From: Hyphomonadaceae bacterium
Lineage (GTDB): Bacteria > Pseudomonadota > Alphaproteobacteria > Caulobacterales > Hyphomonadaceae
Direction of reading: 5' to 3'
DNA length: 64,000 nt
Assembly (NCBI GenBank): GCA_028285145.1
Contig: JANQQC010000047.1
Span: forward strand, 62,001-126,000
Shown one piece after another: positions 33,446-40,610 of the stretch. Within the stretch, counting starts at the first letter, position 1, and each line of letters begins with the position of its first letter. The notes beneath the pieces were generated by a model. The model ran no database searches and was not told where the DNA came from. It saw only the letters and a program-made list of their open reading frames with translations. The translations under genes and the position numbers were made by a program.

Positions 33446-35203
33446 ATGAAATATCGCCTGCTCGCGCTTGCTGTAGCTCTTTCAGCGGCCCCGGCGCTCG
33501 CGGGACCGATGGAGACGCAGGATTCCCTCTCGGCCATTATCGCCGATTACAATGCGCTGACTGGAAATGCAGACCCGGAAACCGCAGCAAAAGCTGATGG
33601 TTCAGCACCCCGGAGCTGGGGTGATGTGACGCCGGGCGCGGTACAGGAGCGCGCAGGGCAGGCAAGCGAACTTCGTGAGAGACTGTATGCGCTGAAGACC
33701 GCAAACGGCGATGATGCCGCCATTCTACAGCGACTGCTGACGGTCTATGTGAATGCCGCCGAACTCGATAGCGCGCGCATTCCGTTCACGGGCGATTGGG
33801 GGTTTCACGCGGAGCCGATCTTCGCTGCGCTGCAGGTGCGTATCGAAACGGCCGCGGATGCCGAGGCCTGGATCGAGCGTGTCAACGATCTACCGCGCTA
33901 TTTCGCCGATCACACAACCAATATGCAGCGCGGCATCGAGACCGGATGGACAGCACATTCCGATCCGCTGGGCACGACGATGGAACAGGTGCGTAAGCAG
34001 ATCGTCGATGCGCCGGAAGAGAGCGGCCTGTATGCGCCGCTGGAGACTCTGCCGGACACGATTCCTTCAGCAGAAGCGGACAAGCTTAGACGAGACGGAC
34101 GGGCGGCCGTTGCGCGCGCTGTGGACGCCTATCGCGTGCTGCTGGAATTCCTTGAAACAGACTATGCTCCCGCCGCGCGGCCTGAACCCGGGATCGGCAC
34201 TCTGAATGGTGGCATTCTGGCCTATGCCGCCGCGCTCGATCATCACACGGCAGGCGCTGGCTATTCTGCTGAACAGATCCACGCGCTTGGGGAGCGGGAG
34301 GTTGCCCGCATCCGCGCTGAAATGGAGGCGGCCATAAAAGAGGCCGGTTTTGTTGGCACGTTTGACGCCTTCGTTCAGTTTCTGCGGACAGATCCGAGTT
34401 TCTATGCCGAGACACCGCAAGAGCTTCTGGCCAGCGCTGCCGAGATTTCGAAACGGCTCGACGCGATCCTGCCGCAATACTTCAATCGCCTGCCACGCCT
34501 GCCCTATGGTGTTTCCCCGGTCCCCGCCGCAATTGCGCCTGGCTACACGACCGGTCGTTATGCCCAGGGCGACGCTGCGGCCGGCCGTGCAGGCAGCTTT
34601 CTTGTAAATACTTACGATCTGTCCCAGCGCCCGCTTTACCAACTCCCCGCGCTTGCCGCGCATGAAGCCGTTCCCGGTCACCACCTGCAGATCGCGCTCG
34701 CGCAAGAGCTGGAAGATCGCCCGCATTTCCGCCGGGATTATTACGCCACGGCCTTTGGCGAAGGCTGGGCGCTCTATGCCGAGCGCGTCGCCGGTGAAGC
34801 GGGGATTTACCGAACGCCATATGAGCGCTTCGGGGCCTTGTCTTATGAGATGTGGCGCGCCTGCAGGCTCGTCGCCGATACAGGGCTTCATTATTACGGC
34901 TGGTCACGCGACGAGGCCGAGGCCTGCTTCCGCGAGAATACCGCCCTTGCCCCTCTCAATATCCGTACCGAGGTGACCCGCTATATTGGATGGCCCGGCC
35001 AGGCGACAGCCTACAAGATTGGTGAGCTCAAGATCCTGGAATTGCGCGACCGGGCAGAAGCCACGCTTGGAGAGCGCTTCGATATTCGCGCGTTCCATGA
35101 CGTTGTGCTCGGGGCCGGTTCCCTGCCGCTGGATCGACTTGAGATCCGAATCGAGGCTTGGATTCTTCGCCAGGCGGGCGGGCCCTCGCCTGTTGCGCCA
35201 TGA
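33446..35203 (+). CDS. Exported DUF885 family protein (putative metallopeptidase)
   Basis: 585 aa. Signal peptide residues 1-20 (LLALAVALSAAPALAG), so periplasmic or secreted. The hallmark HEAVPGHHLQIALAQE gives an HExxH-like metal site, and the later FGEGWALYAERV supplies the second Glu; GWSRDEAEACFRENT and ITRYIGWPGQATAYKIGELK-type text (VTRYIGWPGQATAYKIGELK) complete the family. DUF885 proteins resemble M32-type carboxypeptidases and are probably peptidases; substrate unknown. AGGAAGG lies before the ATG. Overlaps the next gene by ATGA. Confidence 0.9.
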   Translation: MKYRLLALAVALSAAPALAGPMETQDSLSAIIADYNALTGNADPETAAKADGSAPRSWGDVTPGAVQERAGQASELRERLYALKTANGDDAAILQRLLTVYVNAAELDSARIPFTGDWGFHAEPIFAALQVRIETAADAEAWIERVNDLPRYFADHTTNMQRGIETGWTAHSDPLGTTMEQVRKQIVDAPEESGLYAPLETLPDTIPSAEADKLRRDGRAAVARAVDAYRVLLEFLETDYAPAARPEPGIGTLNGGILAYAAALDHHTAGAGYSAEQIHALGEREVARIRAEMEAAIKEAGFVGTFDAFVQFLRTDPSFYAETPQELLASAAEISKRLDAILPQYFNRLPRLPYGVSPVPAAIAPGYTTGRYAQGDAAAGRAGSFLVNTYDLSQRPLYQLPALAAHEAVPGHHLQIALAQELEDRPHFRRDYYATAFGEGWALYAERVAGEAGIYRTPYERFGALSYEMWRACRLVADTGLHYYGWSRDEAEACFRENTALAPLNIRTEVTRYIGWPGQATAYKIGELKILELRDRAEATLGERFDIRAFHDVVLGAGSLPLDRLEIRIEAWILRQAGGPSPVAP

Positions 35204-35913
35204 AACTGACCATCGTTGAAACAGGCCTCGCGCCGGAGCCCATCCGCGACCGGTTCCCGGACTATCCGGCCATGTTCCGACGTCTGATCGGTGCCGCGGA
35301 CCCTGCGCTTGCCTTCGAGACCGTGTCAGTTGTGAAAGGCGAGCCCCTGCCCGACCCTGCGACGCTGGACGCAATCCTGATCACCGGCTCGCCGGCCGGC
35401 GTTTACGACCCCGAGCCCTGGATGAACCCCTTGATGGATTTCATTCGCTGGGCAGCCGACGCCAAGACACCTCAGATCGGAATCTGCTTCGGGCATCAGG
35501 CGGTCGCGCAGGCCATGGGAGCACGCGTTGCGAAATCCGACAAAGGATGGGGTGTCGGTCGCCACGCTTATGATGTTCACGATGCCCCGGACTGGATCAA
35601 CGGAAAACCTGATGAAGCGGCTTTTGCCGTTAGCCATCAGGATCAGGTCCTGTCCCTGCCGCCGGGCGCAAGGCGAATAGCATCAAGCGCGTTCACGCCT
35701 TATGCAGCACTCGCCTTCCAGCAGGTACCTATTATCAGTTTTCAGGGGCACCCTGAATTCGAAGATGATTTTGCCGAAGCGCTTTATGATTGCCGGCGAG
35801 ACCGTTTGGGCGACAATAGCGCTGATACCGCTATTGAAAGCCTGAGCCGCCCCCATGACAATCAGATGATTGCGTCATGGATGACGGCGTTTTTGGCGTT
35901 GTCTAAATCCTAG
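35200..35913 (+). CDS. Class I glutamine amidotransferase (stand-alone)
   Basis: 237 aa from ATG 35200, which overlaps the DUF885 stop (ATGA). An upstream start at 35158 would lie in that gene. The class I nucleophile is in QIGICFGHQAVAQAMGA, and the catalytic His-Glu pair is in FQGHPEFEDDF. The protein has no fused synthase domain, like the GMP-synthase-like GATases of alphaproteobacteria that act on gamma-glutamyl compounds or pair with an unknown partner. Convergent with the H-NS gene, both stops sharing CTAG (35910-35913). Confidence 0.88.
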   Translation: MKLTIVETGLAPEPIRDRFPDYPAMFRRLIGAADPALAFETVSVVKGEPLPDPATLDAILITGSPAGVYDPEPWMNPLMDFIRWAADAKTPQIGICFGHQAVAQAMGARVAKSDKGWGVGRHAYDVHDAPDWINGKPDEAAFAVSHQDQVLSLPPGARRIASSAFTPYAALAFQQVPIISFQGHPEFEDDFAEALYDCRRDRLGDNSADTAIESLSRPHDNQMIASWMTAFLALSKS

Positions 35914-36218
35914 ACGGCGAAATCTTCGCGGCTTTTTCCCTTGGCTTCATATTCGCGAAGCCAAACTGGTGTCATGCCACGACCGGACCAGGAGTTTCCT
36001 GATTTTGGGTCACGGTATTTGATCGGTGCCTTGCCGCGCGAACCACCACGGCCACCAGACTTGCGCTTGCCGGCCAGCGGACGAAGCTTTGCCATTTTAT
36101 CTTCGAGCGCCTGCAATTCATCTTGCGCCATATCCTGAATACGCTGCTCAACCCGATCCTTAAGATCGAGAAGCTCATCCATCTTCATGCCTTCAAGTGC
36201 GCTCTTGCTGACTGCCAT
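35910..36218 (-). CDS. H-NS family nucleoid-associated protein
   Basis: 102 aa from ATG 36218 with AGGAGATTTGAT before it. Residues 10-48 form the oligomerisation coiled coil (MKMDELLDLKDRVEQRIQDM); the C-terminal DNA-binding domain is KYRDPKSGNSWSGRGMTPVWL with the H-NS signature. Such proteins bind AT-rich DNA and silence transferred genes. The 340-bp upstream region is itself AT-rich, suggesting autoregulation. The linker GKRKSGGRGGSRGKAP carries an RGG-type AT-hook-like motif. Confidence 0.93.
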   Translation of the reverse strand: MAVSKSALEGMKMDELLDLKDRVEQRIQDMAQDELQALEDKMAKLRPLAGKRKSGGRGGSRGKAPIKYRDPKSGNSWSGRGMTPVWLREYEAKGKSREDFAV

Positions 36219-36559
36219 ATCAAATCTCCTAAATGAAACTATTTGCTCGGCGCTATAATTATTGAGCACAGCAAGTCAACAAAGGCAAAGAATATACTTA
36301 TATCAAAGCTCAACTAAAAATACGCGTACTGAGCGAATCCGGTATTTTAATGAGCATACAATCACTTTTTGCGACTTATAGTTGCTTGCCCATTCAGCGG
36401 CTTTCCAGGGCCAGGTGCCCAGCCGAAGCGCTGACATCGTGAGCAGATGAAGCAGCCCCTCTAACGAAGATTTCATGCTTGCGGTATACGCGAGGCCGCG
36501 AATTGATTTGCGCCGTCAACTAGGGTTACTGGCGCAACCGACCAAAGGGACAAACCGAT
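36219..36559. other. AT-rich intergenic region between H-NS and pgm
   Basis: Longest gene-free stretch (341 bp). A row counted by hand (36301-36360) has 22 of 60 G+C, far below the neighbouring genes. It contains the H-NS promoter at 36252-36279 and presumably the pgm promoter, which I could not place. No gene, tRNA or repeat was recognised in it. Confidence 0.7.
36252..36279 (-). promoter_or_regulatory. Probable sigma70-type promoter of the H-NS gene
   Basis: On the minus strand TTGACT (36279-36274) and TATAGC (36257-36252) are separated by 16 bp, about 35 bp before the ATG. The -35 hexamer is near-perfect. Confidence 0.55.
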
Positions 36560-38077
36560 ATGATACCTGCGCCGCGCGCCGACATCGCACCAAATACGAT
36601 CGACTTTGAAATCCTGCCATTGGTGAAGCCAACAGGTTTTCGCGAATATGATGCTCGCTGGTGGTTTAATGGTATCGGCCACGAAAAGGCACCTGAGCTG
36701 AATCTTCAGGGCGTTCAGGCGCTCGGGCTTGGCATGGCAACACTGTTCCATGAGCTTGGGGTCGAACCGAAAGTTGTCACCGGTCACGACTTCCGATCCA
36801 TCTCCGGGGGAATCAAGAACGCTCTTATCCTCGGCCTTGTTCAAGGCGGATGCGAAGTGCTTGATGTCGGCCTTGCACTGTCGCCCATGGTCTATTGGAG
36901 CCAGTTTGAGCTCAATGCCGCGTGCTGCGCGATGGTTACAGCCTCCCACAATGAAAACGGCTGGACCGGTGTGAAAATGGGTGCCGATAAACCCCTCACC
37001 TTCGGGCCCAAGGAAATGGGTCGCCTGAAAGAGATTGTTCTTGCGGGCGACTTTCAGCCGCGTGCTGGCGGGGCCACTTATCGGGTCGATGGTCTGCGCG
37101 AGAAGTATATTGCAAGCGTTTCTGAAGGCGTGTCGATAAAGCGTCCGCTCAAGGTTATTGCGGCTTGCGGAAATGGCACAGCAGGTGCGTTTGCCCCTGA
37201 TGCCTTGCGCGCGATGGGTGTTGAGGTCATCGAGATGGATTGCGATCTCGACTGGACTTTCCCGAAATACAATCCGAACCCGGAAGATACTGAGATGCTG
37301 CACGCAATGGCAACTGCCATTAAAGAGCACGGCGCAGACATCGCACTTGGTTTTGACGGTGATGGAGACCGCTGCGGCGTTGTCGATAATACCGGCGAGG
37401 AAATCTTCGCCGACAAGATTGGACTGATGCTCGCCCGTGATCTTTCGCGAGAGTATCCCGGTGCGAAGTTCGTCGTCGATGTGAAATCGACCGGGCTATA
37501 CAAAACCGACCCGGTTCTGAAAGAGAACGGCTCAACGGTCGACTACTACAAAACCGGACACTCCTACATCAAACGCCGCACGACAGACCTCGACGCGCTC
37601 GCAGGTTTTGAAAAGTCCGGTCACTTCTTTTTCCGCCCACCAATTGGGCTCGGATATGATGATGGCCTCGTCGCCGCCAAAGCCATCCTTGAAATGCTGG
37701 ACCGGAACCCGGACCAGTCCATGGCCGATCTGAAATCGCATCTCGGCGAAGCTTATACCTCCCTGACAATGTCCCCCCATTGCGACGATGAGCTCAAATA
37801 CGGCGTTATCGACAAGCTTGTTGCCGAGTATGAAGGCATGAACGGCAAGGAAATCCTTGGCCGGAAGGTTGTGGACGTGAACACCGTGAATGGAGCCCGC
37901 GTGACACTGGAAGACGGGTCATGGGTGCTGGTGCGCGCCTCTTCCAACAAACCTGAACTGGTTGTGGTCGTTGAGTCCATGCGGTCTGACGAAGACATGC
38001 GTGACCTGTTCAGGAAGGAGGTAAAACCACGCCTCGCCGCGCATCCGGAGATCGGTGCATACAATCAGGAAATCTGA
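36560..38077 (+). CDS. Phosphomannomutase/phosphoglucomutase
   Basis: 505 aa alpha-D-phosphohexomutase. The phosphoserine loop is TASHNENGWTGVKMG, the metal site FDGDGDRCGVV, the sugar-binding loop GFEKSGHFFF (usually GEMSGH), and the C-terminal phosphate-binding loop VLVRASSNKPEL. It interconverts hexose 1- and 6-phosphates for sugar nucleotides. The gene is followed by a hairpin terminator and then ugd and a transaldolase-like gene, a small carbohydrate group. Mannose versus glucose preference cannot be decided from the sequence. Confidence 0.92.
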   Translation: MIPAPRADIAPNTIDFEILPLVKPTGFREYDARWWFNGIGHEKAPELNLQGVQALGLGMATLFHELGVEPKVVTGHDFRSISGGIKNALILGLVQGGCEVLDVGLALSPMVYWSQFELNAACCAMVTASHNENGWTGVKMGADKPLTFGPKEMGRLKEIVLAGDFQPRAGGATYRVDGLREKYIASVSEGVSIKRPLKVIAACGNGTAGAFAPDALRAMGVEVIEMDCDLDWTFPKYNPNPEDTEMLHAMATAIKEHGADIALGFDGDGDRCGVVDNTGEEIFADKIGLMLARDLSREYPGAKFVVDVKSTGLYKTDPVLKENGSTVDYYKTGHSYIKRRTTDLDALAGFEKSGHFFFRPPIGLGYDDGLVAAKAILEMLDRNPDQSMADLKSHLGEAYTSLTMSPHCDDELKYGVIDKLVAEYEGMNGKEILGRKVVDVNTVNGARVTLEDGSWVLVRASSNKPELVVVVESMRSDEDMRDLFRKEVKPRLAAHPEIGAYNQEI

Positions 38078-38095
38078 TCACCGTCTGCGCGCCAA

Positions 38096-38119
38096 CAACC
38101 CGCAACGGGTTGACCTTTT
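38096..38119 (+). terminator. Intrinsic terminator after the phosphohexomutase
   Basis: CAACCCG-CAA-CGGGTTG forms a 7-bp stem with a 3-nt loop, followed by ACCTTTT. It separates the mutase from ugd, so ugd needs its own promoter in 38120-38180. Confidence 0.75.
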
Positions 38120-38180
38120 CGCTGCGTCGTTCGATGGCTGCTCGCGACTTGTAAGCGGGGCATAAACGAGAGGTAAGATC

Positions 38181-39491
38181 ATGCGCGTAGCAATGATCGG
38201 AACAGGCTATGTCGGTCTGGTTTCAGGGGCGTGTTTCGCCGATTTCGGACACACGGTCACCTGCGTCGACAAGGATGAAAGCAAGATCGAGCGCCTGAAG
38301 AAAGGCGAGATCCCGATCTTCGAACCAGGGCTTGATGCGCTGGTTGAGAAGAATGTGCGCGAGGAGCGCCTGTTCTTCACCACGGAGGCGAAAGACGCCA
38401 TCGCGGATGCCGACGCTGTTTTCATCGCCGTTGGCACACCCTCAAGGCGGGGCGACGGTCATGCCGACCTTTCTTATGTCTATGCTGCGGCTGAAGAGAT
38501 TGCCGGGCTGATGGACGGCTTTACGGTCGTGGTCACCAAATCGACCGTACCTGTCGGGACCGGCGATGAGGTTGAGGCCATCATTCGCAAAGCGCGGCCG
38601 GATGGCGATTTCGCCGTCGTGTCCAACCCCGAGTTCCTGCGCGAAGGCGCGGCCATCAAGGACTTCAAGATTCCTGACCGGGTTGTGGTCGGAACCGACG
38701 ATGAGCGCGCGCGCGAAGTGATGCGTCAACTCTATCGTCCGCTCTTCATCAATGAAACGCCGATCCTGTTTACTGAGCGCCGGACATCAGAACTGATCAA
38801 GTATGCGGCCAACGCGTTCCTCGCTGTGAAGATCACCTTCATCAATGAAATGGCCGACCTTTGCGAGAAGGTTGGCGCGAATGTGCAGGAAGTGTCCCGC
38901 GGCATCGGCCTGGACGGTCGGATCGGCTCGAAGTTCCTCCATGCAGGTCCCGGATATGGCGGCTCATGCTTCCCCAAAGACACGCTGGCTCTGACAAAGA
39001 CCGCCAATGATTACGGCTCGCCGGTTCGCATCGTCGATACCGTCGTCGAGGTGAATGCGGCCCGCAAGAAAGCGATGGCGCAGAAAGTGATCGATGCGAT
39101 GGGCGGAGATGTGTCAGGCAAGACGATCGCCGTGCTCGGCCTCGCTTTCAAGCAAAACACCGATGATATGCGCGACGCCCCATCTCTGGATGTGGTCCCT
39201 GCCCTGCAGGCCGCTGGTGCCAAAATCCGGGCTTATGATCCGGAAGCCATGGAAGAGGCCGCAAAGCTCTTGAGCGACGTCGAGTATTGCGACAGCGCCT
39301 ATCACGCGATCGAAAAGGCTGACGCGCTTGTCTTTGTGACGGAATGGGACCAGTTCCGCGCACTCGACCTTGACCGCATCAAGGCCGGGCTGAATACCGA
39401 TATCGTGGTAGACCTGCGAAACCTCTACGAACCCGAATACATGGCTGAGCGTGGTTTCACCTACACCTCAATCGGGCGTCCCCAAGCCTAG
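38181..39491 (+). CDS. ugd: UDP-glucose 6-dehydrogenase
   Basis: 436 aa. Two-step oxidation of UDP-glucose to UDP-glucuronate with NAD+. Rossmann MIGTGYVGLVSGACFADFGH, the AVGTPSR and TKSTVPVGTG motifs, the catalytic Cys in GPGYGGSCFPKDTLAL, and the C-terminal domain AVLGLAFKQNTDDMRDAPS. AGGTAAG-like RBS precedes the ATG. Product feeds capsule/exopolysaccharide or lipid A decoration. Confidence 0.97.
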   Translation: MRVAMIGTGYVGLVSGACFADFGHTVTCVDKDESKIERLKKGEIPIFEPGLDALVEKNVREERLFFTTEAKDAIADADAVFIAVGTPSRRGDGHADLSYVYAAAEEIAGLMDGFTVVVTKSTVPVGTGDEVEAIIRKARPDGDFAVVSNPEFLREGAAIKDFKIPDRVVVGTDDERAREVMRQLYRPLFINETPILFTERRTSELIKYAANAFLAVKITFINEMADLCEKVGANVQEVSRGIGLDGRIGSKFLHAGPGYGGSCFPKDTLALTKTANDYGSPVRIVDTVVEVNAARKKAMAQKVIDAMGGDVSGKTIAVLGLAFKQNTDDMRDAPSLDVVPALQAAGAKIRAYDPEAMEEAAKLLSDVEYCDSAYHAIEKADALVFVTEWDQFRALDLDRIKAGLNTDIVVDLRNLYEPEYMAERGFTYTSIGRPQA

Positions 39492-39500
39492 GAACTCGCT

Positions 39501-40151
39501 ATGAAATTCTTCGTCGACACTGCTGACACCGCCGAGATCAAGGAACTGGCCGAAACCGGATTGATTGATGGCGTGACCACCAATCCGTCTCTGGTCGCCA
39601 AATCCGGTCGACCGTTCAAGGAAGTCATCGAAGAGATCTGCGGCCTGACGAACGGCCCGGTCAGCGCTGAAGTCGTGGCGACAGACTTCGAGACCATGGT
39701 GTCTGAGGGCAAGACGCTCGCCGCCATCGCCGACAATGTCGCGGTCAAACTGCCGTTGACATGGGACGGTCTGAGGGCGTGCCGGGCGCTCGCCGACCAG
39801 GACATCGCGGTCAACGTGACACTGTGTTTCTCCGCCAATCAGGCTCTGCTGGCCGCCAAGGCGGGCGCAGCCTTCATCTCGCCGTTCATTGGACGTCTCG
39901 ATGATATCAATATCGATGGAATGGAGCTGATCTCCGAGATACGGATCATTTACGACAATTATCTGTTTGAGACGGAAATTCTCGCCGCCTCCATCCGGTC
40001 GGCCAATCATGTGAAACTGTCGGCTATGGCAGGCGCTGATGTCGCGACGGTTCCACCAAACGTCATCAAAGGACTCGCCAGCCATCCGCTGACGGATAAA
40101 GGCCTTGCGGCGTTCCTTGCAGATGCAGAAAAAGGCGGCGTGAAAGTCTAG
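39501..40151 (+). CDS. Fructose-6-phosphate aldolase / small transaldolase
   Basis: 216 aa, the short (FSA/TalC) subfamily. [20 protein letters not shown] and [13 protein letters not shown] are the opening; the Schiff-base Lys is in [12 protein letters not shown]; then [14 protein letters not shown] and [15 protein letters not shown]. Alphaproteobacterial members usually act as transaldolase in the pentose phosphate pathway, though FSA activity is possible. Nine bp after ugd on the same strand, likely co-transcribed. Confidence 0.92.
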   Translation: MKFFVDTADTAEIKELAETGLIDGVTTNPSLVAKSGRPFKEVIEEICGLTNGPVSAEVVATDFETMVSEGKTLAAIADNVAVKLPLTWDGLRACRALADQDIAVNVTLCFSANQALLAAKAGAAFISPFIGRLDDINIDGMELISEIRIIYDNYLFETEILAASIRSANHVKLSAMAGADVATVPPNVIKGLASHPLTDKGLAAFLADAEKGGVKV

Positions 40152-40188
40152 CGCCGCTAGCTGCCTCTCAATTGTCACAAAATTCCTG

Positions 40189-40217
40189 TTGACCACAACT
40201 GTAGTCGAGTCTATCGA
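40189..40217 (+). promoter_or_regulatory. Promoter of the second blaI-blaR pair
   Basis: TTGACC (40189-40194) and TATCGA (40212-40217) are spaced by 17 bp. The pair is embedded in the BlaI inverted repeat, so repressor binding would block RNA polymerase directly. Confidence 0.6.
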
Positions 40218-40228
40218 CTACAGTTGTA
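40194..40228. promoter_or_regulatory. Double BlaI operator within a 14-bp inverted repeat
   Basis: Bases 40195-40208 and 40214-40227 are a perfect 14-bp inverted repeat with a 5-nt spacer. Each arm holds a BlaI-type half-palindrome: CACAACTGTA (40194-40203, one mismatch to TACA-N2-TGTA) and TACAGTTGTA (40219-40228, exact). Centres are 25 bp apart. Confidence 0.8.
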
Positions 40229-40247
40229 GTTTATGGGAGTCACACGC

Positions 40248-40610
40248 ATGCAGATCACTCAGGCAGAGCTTGAGGTTATGAAAGTGCTCTGGCGAGCACC
40301 CGGTCTCGCCGCGAGCGATGTCGCGTCCGCGCTTGAGGATCAGCAGGACTGGACCATCAAGACCGTGAAGACCCTCCTGGCCCGCCTGGTTGAAAAAGGA
40401 GCTCTGAAAACCGAGGCGGACGGCAGGCGGTACCTCTATCACCCTGAGATCAAAGAAGCGGATTATCGCAAGCGCGCCGCCGGGCAGTTCGTTGATCGCG
40501 TATTTGACGGCCGTGCCGCGCCTCTCGTCGCTCACCTAGCGGACGCACGAGGACTCTCACCTGACGACATTGAAGAGCTCGAATCCCTTCTCGAAAGACT
40601 GAAATCATGA
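40248..40610 (+). CDS. BlaI/MecI/CopY family transcriptional repressor
   Basis: 120 aa from ATG 40248, which has GGGAG 8 bp upstream; ATG 40233 lies too close to the operator and has no RBS. Winged helix: QITQAELEVMKVLWRAPG, then DWTIKTVKTLLARLVEKGAL with the classic recognition helix, and the wing DGRRYLYHPEI. The C-terminal dimerisation segment follows. It is closer to canonical BlaI than the 23905 paralogue. Overlaps the M56 gene by ATGA and binds, by inference, the operators at 40194-40228. Confidence 0.93.
   Translation: MQITQAELEVMKVLWRAPGLAASDVASALEDQQDWTIKTVKTLLARLVEKGALKTEADGRRYLYHPEIKEADYRKRAAGQFVDRVFDGRAAPLVAHLADARGLSPDDIEELESLLERLKS

Noticed and set aside
36219..36559. Possible horizontally acquired island or replication origin in the AT-rich gap
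   Set aside because: It is only 341 bp, has no repeated DnaA boxes that I can see, and the H-NS promoter explains part of the AT richness.
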